Notes under the pieces: model-generated
Seen by the model: only the letters and a program-made list of their open reading frames with translations
What the model was told of the DNA's origin: nothing
The model's database searches: none
Origin: Liolophura sinensis
Lineage: Eukaryota > Mollusca > Polyplacophora > Chitonida > Chitonidae
Direction: 5' to 3'
Length of the DNA: 64,000 nucleotides
Assembly: GCF_032854445.1 (NCBI RefSeq)
Contig: NC_088295.1
Span: 30,312,470-30,376,469 of the forward strand
Shown: positions 63,701 through 64,000 of the stretch, piece after piece
How positions within the stretch are numbered: position 1 is the first letter of the stretch
How the letters are laid out: each line of letters opens with the position of its first letter
Translations under genes and position numbers: made by a program

Positions 63701-63729
63701 TGCCAAAGCCCTTCACCTACATGTATGAG
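4918..63729 (+). CDS. Giant MUC4-like mucin gene with two NIDO-AMOP-VWD modules, about 40 coding exons, open at 3' end
   Basis: Exons were joined by hand from GT-AG sites and codon phase; every junction agrees except 28308/29425. Domain order is signal peptide, giant Thr-rich mucin region, NIDO, AMOP, VWD, Ig-like segment, about 18 EGF-like domains, SEA, EGF-like, second Thr/Pro mucin region, GCC2/GCC3-like Cys-rich segment, then NIDO, AMOP and VWD again. In MUC4 and related invertebrate mucin-like proteins the NIDO-AMOP-VWD-EGF order marks a large O-glycosylated extracellular or membrane mucin, so a mucus, epithelial-surface or matrix role is inferred. No transmembrane exon was found; it may lie beyond the window. 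Oddities are two compensating frame breaks in exon 1, one phase clash, and exon edges amplified into minisatellites. Alternative: two adjacent genes, the second starting near 54.4-57.4 kb; the matching phases across that stretch argue against this but do not rule it out. Confidence 0.72.
4993..13236. repeat. Nested Thr-rich coding minisatellite (24/27-bp units in 1.8- and 3.6-kb higher-order copies)
   Basis: The basic unit resembles ctgcagaacctaccacgact followed by two or three more act/acc codons. Unit length alternates between 24 and 27 bp, and by length there are roughly 320 units. Rare variants show higher-order duplication. A 'ggagaacctactgcaact' marker lies at 5395, 7215 and 10864 (spacing 1820 and 3649). 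Marker 'gtggaacctccc' lies at 8067 and 11692 (3625), 'gtggaactt' at 8752 and 12322 (3570), and 'gtggaaactccc' at 9934 and 12982 (3048). The later copy is therefore shorter by roughly 500 bp in its last third. Confidence 0.9.
13685..13803 (+). CDS. Exon 2: start of first NIDO module
   Basis: Acceptor tctatccacag, donor gtacgt, phase 1 in and 0 out. It encodes [20 protein letters not shown] and onward, an acidic lead-in to the nidogen-like domain. It matches exon 33 (57380-57492) in position, phase and the GDDQL/GDDEL motif, which supports both calls. Confidence 0.8.
14064..15662 (-). mobile_element. Decayed Penelope-like retroelement (RT plus GIY-YIG), antisense in intron 2
   Basis: Read on the minus strand, 15662 down to about 15120 encodes reverse-transcriptase motifs of the Penelope type: [33 protein letters not shown] and RFLDDCFI. 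A frame break near 15120 follows; the thumb region continues in another frame to 14611 ([20 protein letters not shown]). A CGDPRCK linker occurs near 14515-14535 next to a stop. A GIY-YIG-like endonuclease segment follows at 14480-14290 ([29 protein letters not shown]). The RT N-terminus is missing, cut at the TA microsatellite. At least three frame breaks or stops make it inactive. Both ends are approximate. Confidence 0.82.
15662..15756. repeat. (TA)n microsatellite, about 94 bp
   Basis: About 46 uninterrupted TA dinucleotides abut the broken end of the Penelope-like element and are followed by a CT-rich run (ctgtctctctgcctctctct). Confidence 0.97.
15936..16161 (+). mobile_element. 5'-truncated SINE, intron 2
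   Basis: Contains gtgagttcaagtccagctca (B box), ataatgctggccgccatcgt and an aaataaataaata tail; it ends just upstream of exon 3's acceptor. Confidence 0.88.
16185..16529 (+). CDS. Exon 3: NIDO domain, N-terminal part
   Basis: Acceptor tttgcag, donor gtgagt, 115 codons, phase 0 in and out. It encodes [19 protein letters not shown] and a [14 protein letters not shown] strand. 'ISTNGYL' and 'PFWSD' are hallmarks of NIDO domains (nidogen, alpha-tectorin, MUC4). The second copy is exon 34. Confidence 0.88.
17105..17545. repeat. Minisatellite of about 31 bp, intron 3
   Basis: Units resemble gctcccagtgccgtcacagt followed by aatagtgctac; about 12-14 copies with substitutions. Related flanks (ctttcgcttaaggtaa at about 17070 and 17612; cttggcatgtaggtac at about 17000 and 18028) suggest a larger duplication. 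No similarity to a nearby exon was seen. Confidence 0.85.
18267..18471 (+). CDS. Exon 4: NIDO domain, C-terminal part
   Basis: Acceptor atttag, donor gtacgt, phase 0 in and 1 out. It encodes [20 protein letters not shown] and YEGNTG, the usual NIDO ending in which a calcium-free beta core closes before AMOP. It aligns with exon 35 ([18 protein letters not shown]). Confidence 0.86.
18895..19139 (+). CDS. Exon 5: AMOP domain, first half
   Basis: Acceptor gcacag, donor gtaggc, phase 1 in and 0 out. It encodes [11 protein letters not shown], a Cys followed by W, then [11 protein letters not shown]. The W...PCPC core is diagnostic of AMOP domains, extracellular modules adjoining NIDO and VWD in MUC4 and SUSD2. 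Exon 36 is its paralogue. Confidence 0.87.
19365..19432. repeat. Short tandem repeat of about 22 bp, intron 5
   Basis: Three copies of tcatttatcgatatcgctaa with small changes. Confidence 0.8.
20138..20351 (+). CDS. Exon 6: AMOP domain, second half
   Basis: Acceptor is a long T-run ending taacag; donor gtaagt; phase 0 in and 1 out. It encodes ICCYSSFFG at the start, [12 protein letters not shown], and a final PPFFG. The Cys pattern matches exon 37 ([20 protein letters not shown]), so both are the Cys-rich end of AMOP. Confidence 0.86.
20711..20965 (+). CDS. Exon 7: VWD domain, first part with GDPH motif
   Basis: Acceptor tcccag, donor gtaaga, phase 1 in and out. It encodes [20 protein letters not shown] then WGEFTML, the standard start of a von Willebrand factor type D domain. 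In MUC2, MUC5AC and MUC4 the GDPH tetrapeptide is an Asp-Pro cleavage site, so cleavage here is an inference. The last 28 bases of the exon and its donor are the founder unit of the downstream 52-bp array. Confidence 0.9.
20938..21509. repeat. 52-bp minisatellite made of exon 7's 3' end plus its splice donor, 11 copies
   Basis: The unit has 28 bases of exon (catgtagagctgacacgtct and 8 more) and 24 of intron (gtaagacattaacattacag and 4 more). The first unit is the true exon/intron junction. Units follow in strict 52-bp register for exactly 11 x 52 = 572 bp. At least six later copies keep GTAAG or GTAAT; two read ATAAG. Because 52 is not a multiple of 3, using a later donor meets a stop (21019-21021 in the second unit). 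Confidence 0.92.
21510..22589. other. Intron 7 remainder, nothing recognised
   Basis: Lies between the two exon-edge arrays. No ORF with a recognisable domain and no clear mobile element. Confidence 0.55.
22590..23020. repeat. Diverged 60-75-bp repeats carrying exon 8's acceptor and 5' end
   Basis: Units resemble tttgtcccayataag, then gcatgaatgt, then ggcaatggtc, then a t-rich spacer with attactttgtctgaatat. Recognisable starts lie near 22655, 22732, 22801, 22872, 22931 and 22991. The last unit is the real acceptor and exon start. Two of the upstream units keep 'ggcaatggtc', which is coding in exon 8. Copies are far more diverged than in the exon 7 array. Confidence 0.72.
22992..23123 (+). 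CDS. Exon 8: VWD domain, middle part
   Basis: Acceptor cccatataag, donor gtaagc, phase 1 in and out. It encodes [15 protein letters not shown] and [11 protein letters not shown]. Exon 39 ([26 protein letters not shown]) is the paralogue, with the same phase and nearly the same length (132 versus 129 bp). Confidence 0.82.
23531..23735. repeat. 44-bp minisatellite, intron 8
   Basis: Unit ggctttctattcagatacgt then ggctatcaggatctgattag agtt; four copies plus a partial one. Confidence 0.88.
23736..24671. other. Intron 8 remainder, diverged repeats only
   Basis: Weak internal repeats ('aacactaaagtacttac', 'cagatacacagctcc') and no coding signal. Confidence 0.5.
24672..24875 (+). CDS. Exon 9: VWD domain, C-terminal part
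   Basis: Acceptor gtttcag, donor gtaaga, phase 1 in and out. It encodes the VWD end pattern: LLDMSVSVP, then [20 protein letters not shown] (the 'GLLG.. DGNP.ND' signature of VWD domains), and then [10 protein letters not shown]. Several N-x-S/T sites suggest N-glycosylation. Confidence 0.88.
25681..25926 (+). CDS. Exon 10: post-VWD segment of the MUC4-type module
   Basis: Acceptor tttttccaag, donor gtaagt, phase 1 in and out. It encodes [16 protein letters not shown], then a Cys pair in [18 protein letters not shown]. This arrangement (W-x-I-N..ES.F.Y..GE, later C....C.FD) follows VWD in MUC4-like proteins. Confidence 0.82.
26553..26763 (+). CDS. Exon 11: Ig-like/cadherin-like segment
   Basis: Acceptor ctgttcag, donor gtaagg, phase 1 in and 2 out. 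It encodes [14 protein letters not shown], then [17 protein letters not shown] and a YFTWVPES strand. The 'A.D.DGD' loop resembles the Ig-fold insert that follows VWD in MUC4-type proteins. Confidence 0.78.
26764..28120. other. Intron 11, nothing recognised
   Basis: AT-rich with T-runs near 27420-27440; no conserved ORF. Intron 9 (24876-25680) and intron 10 (25927-26552) are similarly plain. Confidence 0.5.
28121..28308 (+). CDS. Exon 12: first EGF-like segment
   Basis: Acceptor cctattag, donor gtaaga, phase 2 in and 1 out. It encodes [15 protein letters not shown], an acidic insert, and [10 protein letters not shown]. The Cys spacing and the final C-x-C....GW are EGF-like; the domain is completed in exon 13. 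Confidence 0.8.
29056..29322 (-). mobile_element. Full-length tRNA-derived SINE, reverse orientation, intron 12
   Basis: Read on the minus strand it begins ggggcctccgtggctcagtc and ends in the same gtaaaacaccaatcaaataa tail. Copies of gtgttttga flank it (29047-29055 and 29323-29331). Confidence 0.92.
29425..29587 (+). CDS. Exon 13: EGF-like segment, start phase uncertain
   Basis: Acceptor gtttatag, donor gtaatc. The open frame reads [19 protein letters not shown], then [22 protein letters not shown]-like with CPTG. Read from 29425 the exon is phase 0, but exon 12 ends in phase 1. A start one base later would fit the frame but would need a GG acceptor. The cause may be a 1-bp insertion, an unseen small exon, or an assembly error. 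Confidence 0.75.
30025..30138 (+). CDS. Exon 14: calcium-binding EGF domain
   Basis: Acceptor ttggttcag, donor gtaaat, phase 1 in and out. It encodes [20 protein letters not shown] and then [10 protein letters not shown]. The D-I-D-E-C start, the N in CFN and the aromatic after S form the calcium-binding EGF consensus. Confidence 0.9.
30511..30636 (+). CDS. Exon 15: calcium-binding EGF domain
   Basis: Acceptor cctgtacag, donor gtatgg, phase 1 in and out. It encodes [20 protein letters not shown] and [11 protein letters not shown], a full six-Cys calcium-binding EGF. Confidence 0.9.
31117..31198 (-). mobile_element. SINE 3' fragment, reverse orientation, intron 15
   Basis: Shows a reversed tail, a cgtactcgagtatatttcac segment and gcagccatcattatggtag. 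A tail-only fragment in plus orientation lies nearby at about 30990-31024. Confidence 0.75.
31456..31593 (+). CDS. Exon 16: EGF-like domain without calcium motif
   Basis: Acceptor ttttttag, donor gtaggt, phase 1 in and out. It encodes DQDQDPC, then [10 protein letters not shown] and [10 protein letters not shown]. It lacks DxDEC and resembles exons 21 and 26, which occupy the same place in their blocks. Confidence 0.84.
32286..32545 (+). mobile_element. SINE, variant tRNA head, intron 16
   Basis: The head gctccgtggccgagtggtta differs from the other full copies, but the body and the accaatcaaataaataaata tail match. It has a B-box-like gagttaaagtcc. Confidence 0.88.
33497..34003. repeat. Foldback inverted repeat, arms of about 205 bp with a loop of about 95 bp
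   Basis: Left arm (33497-33705) begins ctctgacgggcc and ends gtaaatccaacagag. The right arm (33801-34003) is its imperfect reverse complement, beginning gactcagttggatttac and ending ggcccgtcagag. Internal matches include 'gtccgtcacacatcgatg' against 'catcgatgtgtgacggac', and 'agatgtcccctct' against 'agaggggacatct'. A weak ORF across the left arm is not recognisable. Confidence 0.87.
34063..34098 (+). mobile_element. SINE tail fragment
   Basis: Only the terminal ggcgtaaaacaccaatcaaa and a few flanking bases remain. Confidence 0.7.
34580..34696 (+). CDS. Exon 17: calcium-binding EGF domain
   Basis: Acceptor tttttttcag, donor gtaagt, phase 1 in and out. It encodes [20 protein letters not shown] and [12 protein letters not shown]. 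The 5.75-kb intron that follows holds the gypsy element. Confidence 0.9.
34976..35129 (+). repeat. 5' LTR of gypsy element
   Basis: Shares 'tgatgttctgggttaaatca', 'gcgcagtgatacaata' and 'gctagcacagtttatcaagt' with the 3' copy. It is 154 bp, longer than the 3' LTR because of an extra block near 35000-35015. Confidence 0.92.
35322..36308 (+). pseudogene. Gypsy gag and protease remnant
   Basis: A gag-like ORF at 35322-35756 ([20 protein letters not shown]) breaks frame near 35750. A second frame (35783-36308) is cut by a stop at 35966. It holds two CCHC knuckle remnants: the first reads CFRYG where CxxC is expected; the second, [14 protein letters not shown], keeps its Cys/His set. The protease active site reads D-T-A rather than D-T/S-G, within [11 protein letters not shown]. 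Confidence 0.85.
36438..38890 (+). pseudogene. Gypsy pol remnant (RT, RNase H, integrase)
   Basis: RT runs 36660-37130 ([26 protein letters not shown]). A short deletion seems to join FGIASA directly to LLDDII, removing the stretch before the catalytic DD. RNase H lies at 37390-37640 ([25 protein letters not shown]). The integrase has a zinc region near 38060-38200, with Y in place of one expected His, and a core with DIAGPF, SDNGPQF and NGLVERF (38265-38560). Stops occur at 36666, 36749 and 38660, and frames shift near 37130, 37500 and 38260. It cannot encode a working polyprotein. Confidence 0.88.
39402..39542 (+). repeat. 3' LTR of gypsy element
   Basis: 141 bp, matching the 5' LTR; followed at once by the ATTTT target duplicate. 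Confidence 0.92.
39543..40450. other. Intron 17 right flank, nothing recognised
   Basis: AT-rich sequence between the gypsy target duplicate and exon 18. Confidence 0.5.
40451..40699 (+). CDS. Exon 18: 'FHWG' EGF plus calcium-binding EGF
   Basis: Acceptor cttttaacag, donor gttggt (weak at +3 to +5), phase 1 in and out, 249 bp. It encodes [11 protein letters not shown], a Delta/laminin-like EGF ending [14 protein letters not shown], then [11 protein letters not shown], a calcium-binding EGF. It has the same length and motif order as exon 23. Confidence 0.88.
41565..41693 (+). CDS. Exon 19: calcium-binding EGF domain
   Basis: Acceptor ctgtttcag, donor gtgagt, phase 1 in and out. It encodes [25 protein letters not shown], then [13 protein letters not shown]. 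Its last roughly 39 bases and donor are the founder of the array that fills the next 1.5 kb. Confidence 0.9.
41655..43248. repeat. Minisatellite made of exon 19's 3' end plus its splice donor, more than 20 copies
   Basis: The unit is about 50 bp: cagggatacaggagaattgg, then atcagcttgtgtag (all exonic in the founder), then gtgagtggtgttta. From about 41700 to 42165 the units sit in a longer compound repeat of about 180 bp ('ataaggagggatacagggga', 'aagaagctgggatacc'). From about 42170 to 43248 they are simple units. Most copies keep GTGAGT or GTAAGT at the donor position. Confidence 0.9.
43562..43687 (+). CDS. Exon 20: calcium-binding EGF domain
   Basis: Acceptor ctttgtag, donor gtaaat, phase 1 in and out. 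It encodes [20 protein letters not shown], then [16 protein letters not shown], a complete calcium-binding EGF. Confidence 0.9.
44486..44608 (+). CDS. Exon 21: EGF-like domain without calcium motif
   Basis: Acceptor aatttcag, donor gttaga, phase 1 in and out. It encodes [25 protein letters not shown], then FSGYNLV. It pairs with exons 16 and 26. Confidence 0.86.
44869..44991 (+). CDS. Exon 22: calcium-binding EGF domain
   Basis: Acceptor gtccacag, donor gtacat, phase 1 in and out. It encodes [20 protein letters not shown] and [13 protein letters not shown]. Confidence 0.9.
45467..45715 (+). CDS. Exon 23: 'FHWG' EGF plus calcium-binding EGF
   Basis: Acceptor cttttacag, donor gtaagg, phase 1 in and out, 249 bp. 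It encodes [18 protein letters not shown], a first EGF ending [12 protein letters not shown], then [12 protein letters not shown]. It is a clear duplicate of exon 18. Confidence 0.89.
46255..46383 (+). CDS. Exon 24: calcium-binding EGF domain
   Basis: Acceptor gtttctttag, donor gtttgt (weak), phase 1 in and out. It encodes [20 protein letters not shown] and [12 protein letters not shown]. Its length of 129 bp equals that of exon 19. Confidence 0.88.
46384..47686. other. Intron 24, nothing recognised
   Basis: No ORF with domain similarity and no repeat family identified. Introns 18, 20, 22 and 23 (40700-41564, 43688-44485, 44992-45466, 45716-46254) also show nothing definite. Confidence 0.5.
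47687..47809 (+). CDS. Exon 25: calcium-binding EGF domain
   Basis: Acceptor tgtttcag, donor gtagag, phase 1 in and out. It encodes [20 protein letters not shown] and [10 protein letters not shown]. Confidence 0.9.
48425..49626. repeat. Minisatellite of about 58 bp, intron 25, about 20 copies
   Basis: Unit acatgtacatgtagctccta then ccctctagctgacaactagt and agctcagactggtgtgag. Copies are very similar; some carry an extra tacatg step. The unit does not match a flanking exon. Confidence 0.93.
50046..50171 (+). CDS. Exon 26: EGF-like domain without calcium motif
   Basis: Acceptor ttttgacag, donor gtgagt, phase 1 in and out. It encodes [28 protein letters not shown], then a short Cys end. It closes the EGF chain just before SEA and pairs with exon 21. 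Confidence 0.85.
50664..50779 (+). CDS. Exon 27: SEA domain, N-terminal part
   Basis: Acceptor tttatcag, donor gtaatg, phase 1 in and 0 out. It encodes [16 protein letters not shown] and [12 protein letters not shown], the SEA opening (hydrophobic strand, then 'dYt.dL....S..y..l'). Confidence 0.8.
50821..50957 (-). mobile_element. SINE fragment, reverse orientation, intron 27
   Basis: Reversed tail tttgattggtgttttgtgcc, then ggcagccagcattatagtgg and ttgctggcagaccttcccac. Confidence 0.82.
51015..51147 (-). mobile_element. SINE fragment, reverse orientation, intron 27
   Basis: A second, more diverged reversed copy about 60 bp beyond the previous one (gggtgttttatgccttactc, aaaccccacgaccatcctca). 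Confidence 0.78.
51290..51348 (+). CDS. Exon 28: SEA domain, central part
   Basis: Acceptor cttttgcag, donor gtatgt, phase 0 in and 2 out, 59 bp. It encodes [20 protein letters not shown], the SEA helix and strand before the cleavage loop. Confidence 0.8.
51811..51992 (+). CDS. Exon 29: SEA domain, C-terminal part with GSLIV loop
   Basis: Acceptor ataccacag, donor gtgagt, phase 2 in and 1 out. It opens [17 protein letters not shown]. In self-cleaving SEA domains (MUC1, MUC16) the site is G-S-V/I-V-V; GSLIV fits that pattern, so autoproteolysis is plausible but unproven. [14 protein letters not shown] forms the last helix. Confidence 0.84.
52723..52810 (+). CDS. Exon 30: EGF-like segment after SEA
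   Basis: Acceptor gttcttcacag, donor gtaagt, phase 1 in and 2 out. It encodes [20 protein letters not shown] and then ENSTISCV. The Cys spacing fits a short, incomplete EGF-like fold. Confidence 0.72.
52811..54469. other. Intron 30, low-complexity tracts only
   Basis: Apart from the C/G hairpin tract and a G-run near 54300-54330, no gene or element is recognised. Confidence 0.5.
53034..53105. repeat. C-run, G-run hairpin and (TGTC)n, intron 30
   Basis: About 13 C residues precede atcccaacgaagtttgttgg and then GGGG, so the C and G runs can pair across a short loop; tctgtctgtctgtctgtctg follows. Confidence 0.75.
54470..55095 (+). CDS. Exon 31: second mucin region (72-bp repeats)
   Basis: Acceptor catcttgtag, donor gtaact, phase 2 in and 1 out. 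After [14 protein letters not shown] comes a Thr/Pro-rich region of about seven 24-residue repeats of the type [20 protein letters not shown] plus VTAT. It lacks cysteine and is expected to be O-glycosylated. Its repeat is unrelated in sequence to exon 1's AEPTTTTT unit. Confidence 0.82.
54552..55075. repeat. 72-bp coding tandem repeat in second mucin exon
   Basis: The unit is 24 codons, resembling acaaccacaacacctggtac and then aagcatgatgcctgttacag ccacaacacctaat. About seven copies are present; all stay in frame because 72 is a multiple of 3. Confidence 0.88.
55096..56842. other. Intron 31, nothing recognised
   Basis: If two genes were present, the boundary would most likely be here or in intron 30. 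I see no polyadenylation or promoter signal that stands out, and flanking exons keep matching phase. Confidence 0.45.
56843..57001 (+). CDS. Exon 32: Cys-rich GCC2/GCC3 (ephrin-receptor-like) segment
   Basis: Acceptor tttgtttcag, donor gtaagt, phase 1 in and out. It encodes [24 protein letters not shown], then [20 protein letters not shown]. The 'C..CP.GT....G...C..C' pattern is that of GCC2/GCC3 or TNFR-like modules. Confidence 0.84.
57141..57280 (+). mobile_element. SINE head fragment, intron 32
   Basis: tRNA-like head ggggcgtccgtggacgaaag, then aatgacccaggagcctatca and gaggtcgctgtgagcccagc; it stops about 100 bp before exon 33. Confidence 0.78.
57380..57492 (+). CDS. Exon 33: start of second NIDO module
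   Basis: Acceptor ttttctcag, donor gttagt, phase 1 in and 0 out. It encodes [20 protein letters not shown], then VQVENGLPV. It is homologous to exon 2. Its phase fits exon 32, which argues for one continuous transcript. Confidence 0.82.
57740..58118 (+). mobile_element. Two adjacent degenerate SINE copies, intron 33
   Basis: The first copy (about 57740-57942) has tcaatgcggtcaccgtgagt and ends accaatcaaataaataaagt. The second (about 57955-58118) has ggaaaggtctgccagaaacc, atgatgctggccgccatcat and aaacaccaatcaaataaatt. Confidence 0.8.
58678..58998 (+). CDS. Exon 34: second NIDO domain, N-terminal part
   Basis: Acceptor acttgcag, donor gtgtgc (weak), 107 codons, phase 0 in and out. It encodes [33 protein letters not shown] and [14 protein letters not shown]. 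Confidence 0.88.
59705..59902 (+). mobile_element. Second SINE-like family, copy 1, intron 34
   Basis: Shares 'ccaatctggtgtgcat', 'catgtgggaaagtt' and 'gcgttaagcaacaaacaaat' with related stretches at 60385-60600 and 58340-58470. Its tail resembles the main SINE, but the body differs. It ends only about 20 bp before exon 35. Confidence 0.6.
59921..60128 (+). CDS. Exon 35: second NIDO domain, C-terminal part
   Basis: Acceptor gtttttcag, donor gtttgt, phase 0 in and 1 out. It encodes [20 protein letters not shown] and then SVQGNTG. It is the paralogue of exon 4. Confidence 0.87.
60385..60600 (+). mobile_element. Second SINE-like family, copy 2, intron 35
   Basis: Shows tttgcccagtctaaactttg, ccaccaatatggtgtgcaga and ctacatgtgggaaagttcat, all matching copy 1; it ends caccaataaataatcaatag. 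Confidence 0.58.
60679..60935 (+). CDS. Exon 36: second AMOP domain, first half
   Basis: Acceptor gtttatag, donor gtgagc, phase 1 in and 0 out. It encodes [11 protein letters not shown], then CLTWYDSQQ and [13 protein letters not shown]. The W..ACPC core matches exon 5. Confidence 0.88.
60936..61966. other. Intron 36, nothing recognised
   Basis: AT-rich, no coding signal. Intron 38 (62717-63262) is likewise plain, with a short direct repeat ('ggcaggtacttaacaaggt', 'ggcaagtacttaacaaggt'). Confidence 0.5.
61967..62186 (+). CDS. Exon 37: second AMOP domain, second half
   Basis: Acceptor cattacag, donor gtaagt, phase 0 in and 1 out. It encodes [20 protein letters not shown], then [19 protein letters not shown]. 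It is the paralogue of exon 6. Confidence 0.87.
62468..62716 (+). CDS. Exon 38: second VWD domain, first part with GDPH motif
   Basis: Acceptor cattggcag, donor gttagt, phase 1 in and out. It encodes [20 protein letters not shown], then [16 protein letters not shown] is conserved, as in exon 7. Confidence 0.9.
63263..63391 (+). CDS. Exon 39: second VWD domain, middle part
   Basis: Acceptor cttcaccag, donor gtgagt, phase 1 in and out. It encodes [18 protein letters not shown] and [10 protein letters not shown]. It is the paralogue of exon 8. Confidence 0.86.
63674..63729 (+). CDS. Exon 40 (tentative): second VWD domain, next part
   Basis: Acceptor ctgtttttag, donor gtaatg, phase 1 in and 0 out, 56 bp. 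It encodes [19 protein letters not shown], which resembles the strand before the GLLG signature of VWD. The equivalent exon 9 is longer and undivided, so this small exon is less certain. The rest of the domain would lie beyond the window. Confidence 0.5.
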
Positions 63730-64000
63730 GTAATGTGTTGTCTTCCAGCTGTTGTAAAATTTGCTACTAGTGTGGGTCAGGGAGTTTGTCATTAACCAGG
63801 AACTGTCATGGTCTTTGATGGGGTCAGATTTTCTGTGGCTGTTTGATCCATCCAGACCAACAACATACATTCTAAACATTTCAAGTGCAATATAACATAC
63901 TGATAAATAAACATATGTAAATCCGGGATCAAAATGTGTGACATTGCAAGCTCTGAGAGTGATGACGTCAATAAAAATTAGGGTAATCCAGTATGAAATG

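Overview
The window is animal nuclear DNA, AT-rich, with short exons, long GT-AG introns and many interspersed repeats. The recurrent tRNA-headed SINE whose 3' end reads like 'gagtacggcgtaaaacacc' followed by 'aatcaaataaataaa' is of a type I associate with lophotrochozoans (molluscs, possibly brachiopods). A mollusc-like genome is my best guess; no species can be named from the sequence.

Almost everything from 4.9 kb to the right edge can be read as one plus-strand gene of about 40 predicted coding exons. It runs: signal peptide; an 8.3-kb Thr-rich mucin exon; NIDO, AMOP and VWD domains and an Ig-like segment (13.7-26.8 kb); a long EGF chain (28.1-50.2 kb); a SEA domain (50.7-52.0 kb); one EGF-like exon; a second, smaller mucin exon (54.5-55.1 kb); a Cys-rich GCC2/GCC3-like exon; then a second NIDO-AMOP-VWD module (57.4-63.7 kb) that continues past the window. 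The NIDO-AMOP-VWD-EGF order is that of MUC4 and MUC4-like invertebrate 'mucin-like proteins'. I derived exon edges by hand from GT/AG sites, open frames and homology between the two modules. Codon phase agrees at every junction but one (28308/29425). A single transcript is therefore the simplest reading, but two tandem genes with compatible phases cannot be excluded without RNA.

Layout. 1-4.9 kb: non-coding flank with SINE copies, one full length with a perfect 10-bp target duplication. 4.9-13.25 kb: mucin exon with nested repeats and two compensating 1-bp indels. 13.25-27 kb: first module, with an antisense Penelope-like element and several minisatellites in introns. 28-50 kb: EGF chain built from a block of about five exons present three times; one intron holds a decayed Ty3/gypsy element (LTRs and ATTTT target duplication intact) and another a foldback inverted repeat. 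50-64 kb: SEA, second mucin and second module.

The most unusual observation is that three minisatellites are built from the edges of this gene's own exons: 11 exact 52-bp copies of an exon 3' end plus its splice donor (20938-21509), diverged copies of an acceptor plus exon start (about 22590-23020), and more than 20 copies of an EGF exon end plus donor (41655-43248). The protein also carries three candidate self-cleavage motifs, two GDPH and one SEA-type GSLIV.
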